Below are positions 13,377-15,259 of a DNA stretch of 15,259 bases, piece by piece. The DNA is from Azovibrio restrictus. Its GTDB lineage: Bacteria; Pseudomonadota; Gammaproteobacteria; Burkholderiales; Rhodocyclaceae. The notes under the pieces are model-generated. The model worked only from the letters and a program-made list of their open reading frames with translations. It did not search any database and was not told the origin of the DNA. Made by a program: the position numbers and the translations under genes. Each line of letters opens with the position of its first letter. Position 1 is the stretch's first letter. The stretch spans positions 1 to 15,259 of the forward strand of contig QKDJ01000090.1 in assembly GCA_003252145.1 (NCBI GenBank), given 5' to 3'.

Positions 13377-14891
13377 TCAATCCTCTCCCAACTGGCTCCT
13401 GACCCAATGGTCAGCGGCGGCTTCTCCCTTGGTCTCGTAGAGGAAGTCATAGCCCAGCTGCAAGCATTCATCTTCCAGGTTCCCATCATTGGCACGAGCG
13501 GAGGCAAGCGCATCAAGGCCGGCACGATCCCCTTGGCTCAACAACAAACGCCCCTTGAGCAGTTCTGCACGGGGATAGGGTCCGCCACCGCGGCGAAGCA
13601 GGCACGCCAGGGATTCCAGAGCCTCTCCGGCATTGCCAAGCTCCGCCTGCAAGCTGGCCAGTTCCTGCAACTCGAAATCGGAAAGTTGCTCGCGCCCACG
13701 CGGCAGCAGTTCTGTCACCCGCCCGTTGATGACCAGGCGCCGCTGATAGTGTGATTGCCAGCCGGTCTTGGTTTCTGCCCACCAGTTTGTATCGAATTCC
13801 TCGATCAGTTTTTTGATTTCCGCCCCGAACATGGTTTCAGCAGCGCTGCGTTTGGGGAGCAGAGGCAGCGTCGGCTGAGCATCAATAGCTTCAAGACGCT
13901 CCCGCAGGCATGGGTGCGTATCTTCAACACCCGAATCCCGCTTCAATGCCTCGGCCAGACGTTCTTTCGTCGCCCATTCGCTGTAGCAGGCCGTAAAGGC
14001 TGTGCGCAAGGCGGCGTAAGGCATGAAACGTGGCTTTTCCTGTTCGCTGGCCTGGGCATAGAGCCTGGGCCAGTAATCCTCGAACAACCAGCGCCCCAGC
14101 AGATCGTCCCTTACCAGTCCGCTGCCGTTGGGCGCCAATCCGGCGACCCGGCTGGCCGCGGCATCGGCTTCGTACTCCTGCTGGCGCGACAGGACAAAGG
14201 TATAGGCGTTGTAATAGGGGGCAAACCAGTTGAGCGCCCCTGCCATCAGCCCATTGATCCAGTTTCCCTCGGCACTTTGAATGACCTTCGAGTGAATCGC
14301 CCCGAAGGTCCGCCGCTGGCGATAGACCCAGGCTCCCATTTTTCCGTGATCCCCGGCCAGATGCCCATACTCATGGGCCAAGGTGGCAATCATTTCATCC
14401 TCTGGCGTCGCCAGCAGATAGGGCAAACCCACGATCAGATAGTTGCGATGCCCCCCGAACAGGCCAAAGCGTGGGACCTGGCAAATCGCCGCATTGTATT
14501 GATCGTCCAGCAGCACCTTATGAATGGGAGTGCCATTGAGCTTGCGCCGAATACGCTCAAGAATGCGGAAGAAGCGTTCCGCCTCACCCGGTTTGAGCTC
14601 GCGTCCCGTAGGAGGCTCGATCCGGGTAAAAAAGGTTTTTAGGCTGACCCAAAAGACCGGCAGTAAGGTCAGGGCGAACAGTCCAACCTGAATCGTTCGC
14701 CCGTAATGGCGATCGTGGCGGGCTATCTCGAAAACCCAATAAAGCAGTAGCGCGAGGGAAACCAGGAACAGGCAGAGAATGACGTAGGCCACCCCACTGA
14801 TCAACATGACCTTGAAGCGAAACAAATCGGGGTGCTGTTTTGAATCAGCTTCCAGCTGATCCACCATGAATTGGTAGTTTTTGCTGTCCAT
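13377..14891 (-). CDS. Membrane-anchored M48-family zinc metalloprotease
   Basis: A 504-residue M48 (Ste24/HtpX-like) peptidase. Two membrane spans near the N-terminus (about 29-53 and 70-88) precede the catalytic domain. The zinc motif HEYGH has ligands His173 and His177 and catalytic Glu174; the third ligand is probably Glu239 in QEYEAD. The segment DTHPCLRERLEAI is typical of M48 proteins. Residues from about 350 to 504 form a helical, TPR-like extension beyond the usual domain. M48 membrane proteases generally take part in membrane or envelope protein quality control; the substrate is unknown. The ATG has a modest AGGG site upstream. It converges on the hypothetical gene, with 89 bases between them holding one 6-bp hairpin (13330-13345) without a T run. 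HtpX orthology is unlikely given length and extension. Confidence 0.9.
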   Translation of the reverse strand: MDSKNYQFMVDQLEADSKQHPDLFRFKVMLISGVAYVILCLFLVSLALLLYWVFEIARHDRHYGRTIQVGLFALTLLPVFWVSLKTFFTRIEPPTGRELKPGEAERFFRILERIRRKLNGTPIHKVLLDDQYNAAICQVPRFGLFGGHRNYLIVGLPYLLATPEDEMIATLAHEYGHLAGDHGKMGAWVYRQRRTFGAIHSKVIQSAEGNWINGLMAGALNWFAPYYNAYTFVLSRQQEYEADAAASRVAGLAPNGSGLVRDDLLGRWLFEDYWPRLYAQASEQEKPRFMPYAALRTAFTACYSEWATKERLAEALKRDSGVEDTHPCLRERLEAIDAQPTLPLLPKRSAAETMFGAEIKKLIEEFDTNWWAETKTGWQSHYQRRLVINGRVTELLPRGREQLSDFELQELASLQAELGNAGEALESLACLLRRGGGPYPRAELLKGRLLLSQGDRAGLDALASARANDGNLEDECLQLGYDFLYETKGEAAADHWVRSQLGED

Positions 14892-15052
14892 GTCTGACCC
14901 TGCATTAGGGCATGTATTTATATCTCCTGATCGTGCCGTGAACCATATGGAATATCAAGGCACCATCCTCCAATAACCTCCTTGCTGTCCCAGGTCGACA
15001 AGTGCCGCCGCTTCCTTGAAGATCACGGCTGGCTCACTCACCGGAACCCAGC
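14892..15052. other. Divergent intergenic region
   Basis: The region separates the M48 gene (minus) from the membrane-protein gene (plus). A TATAAA -10-like element for the protease lies near 14917-14924 on the minus strand, with only a poor -35. No clear promoter was found for the plus-strand gene, and no gene or repeat was seen. Confidence 0.4.
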
Positions 15053-15259
15053 ATGGACATCCTCATCGACATCATCCTCAAGGCAGGCCGCTCGGCCATC
15101 GAACTTTCCCTGTTCGTGCTGCTGCCCGTGATGGTGGTGATGCTGTCCCTGATGCGCATCCTCGAAGCCCGGGGCGTACTGGACTGGGTCGTGGCCAAAC
15201 TGGCGCCCCTGCTCAAGCCCTTTGGCCTTACGGGCCTGGGCGTATTTGCCGCCCTGCAG
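15053..15259 (+). CDS. Nucleoside-recognition (Gate) domain-like membrane protein, 5' part
   Basis: The first 69 residues of a protein cut by the window end. It begins MDILIDIILKAGRSAIELSL, followed by a long hydrophobic span (about 18-36) and the segment APLLKPFGLTGLGVFAAL (52-69 region). The pattern resembles the N-terminus of nucleoside-recognition/Gate-domain membrane proteins, related to spore maturation protein A/B, whose transport role is poorly known. ATG 15053 is the only normal start after an in-frame stop at 15017-15019; the ribosome-binding site is weak (GGAA at 15043-15046). The assignment rests on a short stretch, so it is tentative. Confidence 0.6.
   Translation, partial: MDILIDIILKAGRSAIELSLFVLLPVMVVMLSLMRILEARGVLDWVVAKLAPLLKPFGLTGLGVFAALQ

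Overview
The window reads as ordinary chromosomal DNA of a betaproteobacterium, most likely of the Rhodocyclales. I infer this from the gene families (ClpS/ClpA, RraA, FimV-like protein, E. coli-type AceA and AceB), from moderately high GC, and from strong codon bias in aceA and aceB. No insertion sequence, prophage, CRISPR array, tRNA or rRNA was seen.

Layout. (1) 1-512: a cold-shock gene (minus strand) with its terminator and a long leader holding a terminator-like hairpin; its promoter region is shared with divergent clpS. (2) 513-3127: clpS-clpA, overlapping by one base and closed by an intrinsic terminator. They encode the N-degron adaptor and the AAA+ unfoldase that feeds ClpP. (3) 3092-6015: rraA, then after a one-base gap a large dCache-HAMP-GAF histidine kinase with no response regulator in view. 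The best rraA promoter places its start inside the clpA terminator stem. (4) 6016-7706: aceA (isocitrate lyase) with a 310-bp upstream region containing a perfect palindrome, a good sigma-70 promoter and a structured leader; a bidirectional terminator follows. (5) 7724-9709 (minus): a FimV-like polar or pilus-associated protein with a hexanucleotide repeat coding for Ala-Pro. (6) 9979-10878 (minus): a LysR-type regulator divergent from aceB (malate synthase A, 11007-12605). The shared interval holds a perfect 9+9 bp inverted repeat, the likely operator. (7) 12703-13287: a gene for an unrecognised low-complexity protein behind a good sigma-54-type -24/-12 element. (8) 13377-14891 (minus): a membrane-anchored M48 zinc metalloprotease with a helical C-terminal extension. 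(9) 15053-15259: the start of a membrane protein resembling nucleoside-recognition (Gate) domain proteins, cut by the window edge.

How the genes work together. AceA and AceB form the glyoxylate bypass used for growth on acetate and fatty acids. Here the two genes are separated by fimV and the LysR gene, and no aceK (isocitrate dehydrogenase kinase) is present. The LysR protein is the natural candidate regulator of aceB. The palindrome upstream of aceA differs from the aceB operator, so the two bypass genes may answer to different regulators. ClpS and ClpA are one proteolysis module.

I saw no clearly new multi-gene system. The most unusual signals are regulatory: the csp leader hairpin, the rraA start inside a terminator, the aceA palindrome, the lysR/aceB operator and the sigma-54 element before an unknown gene.
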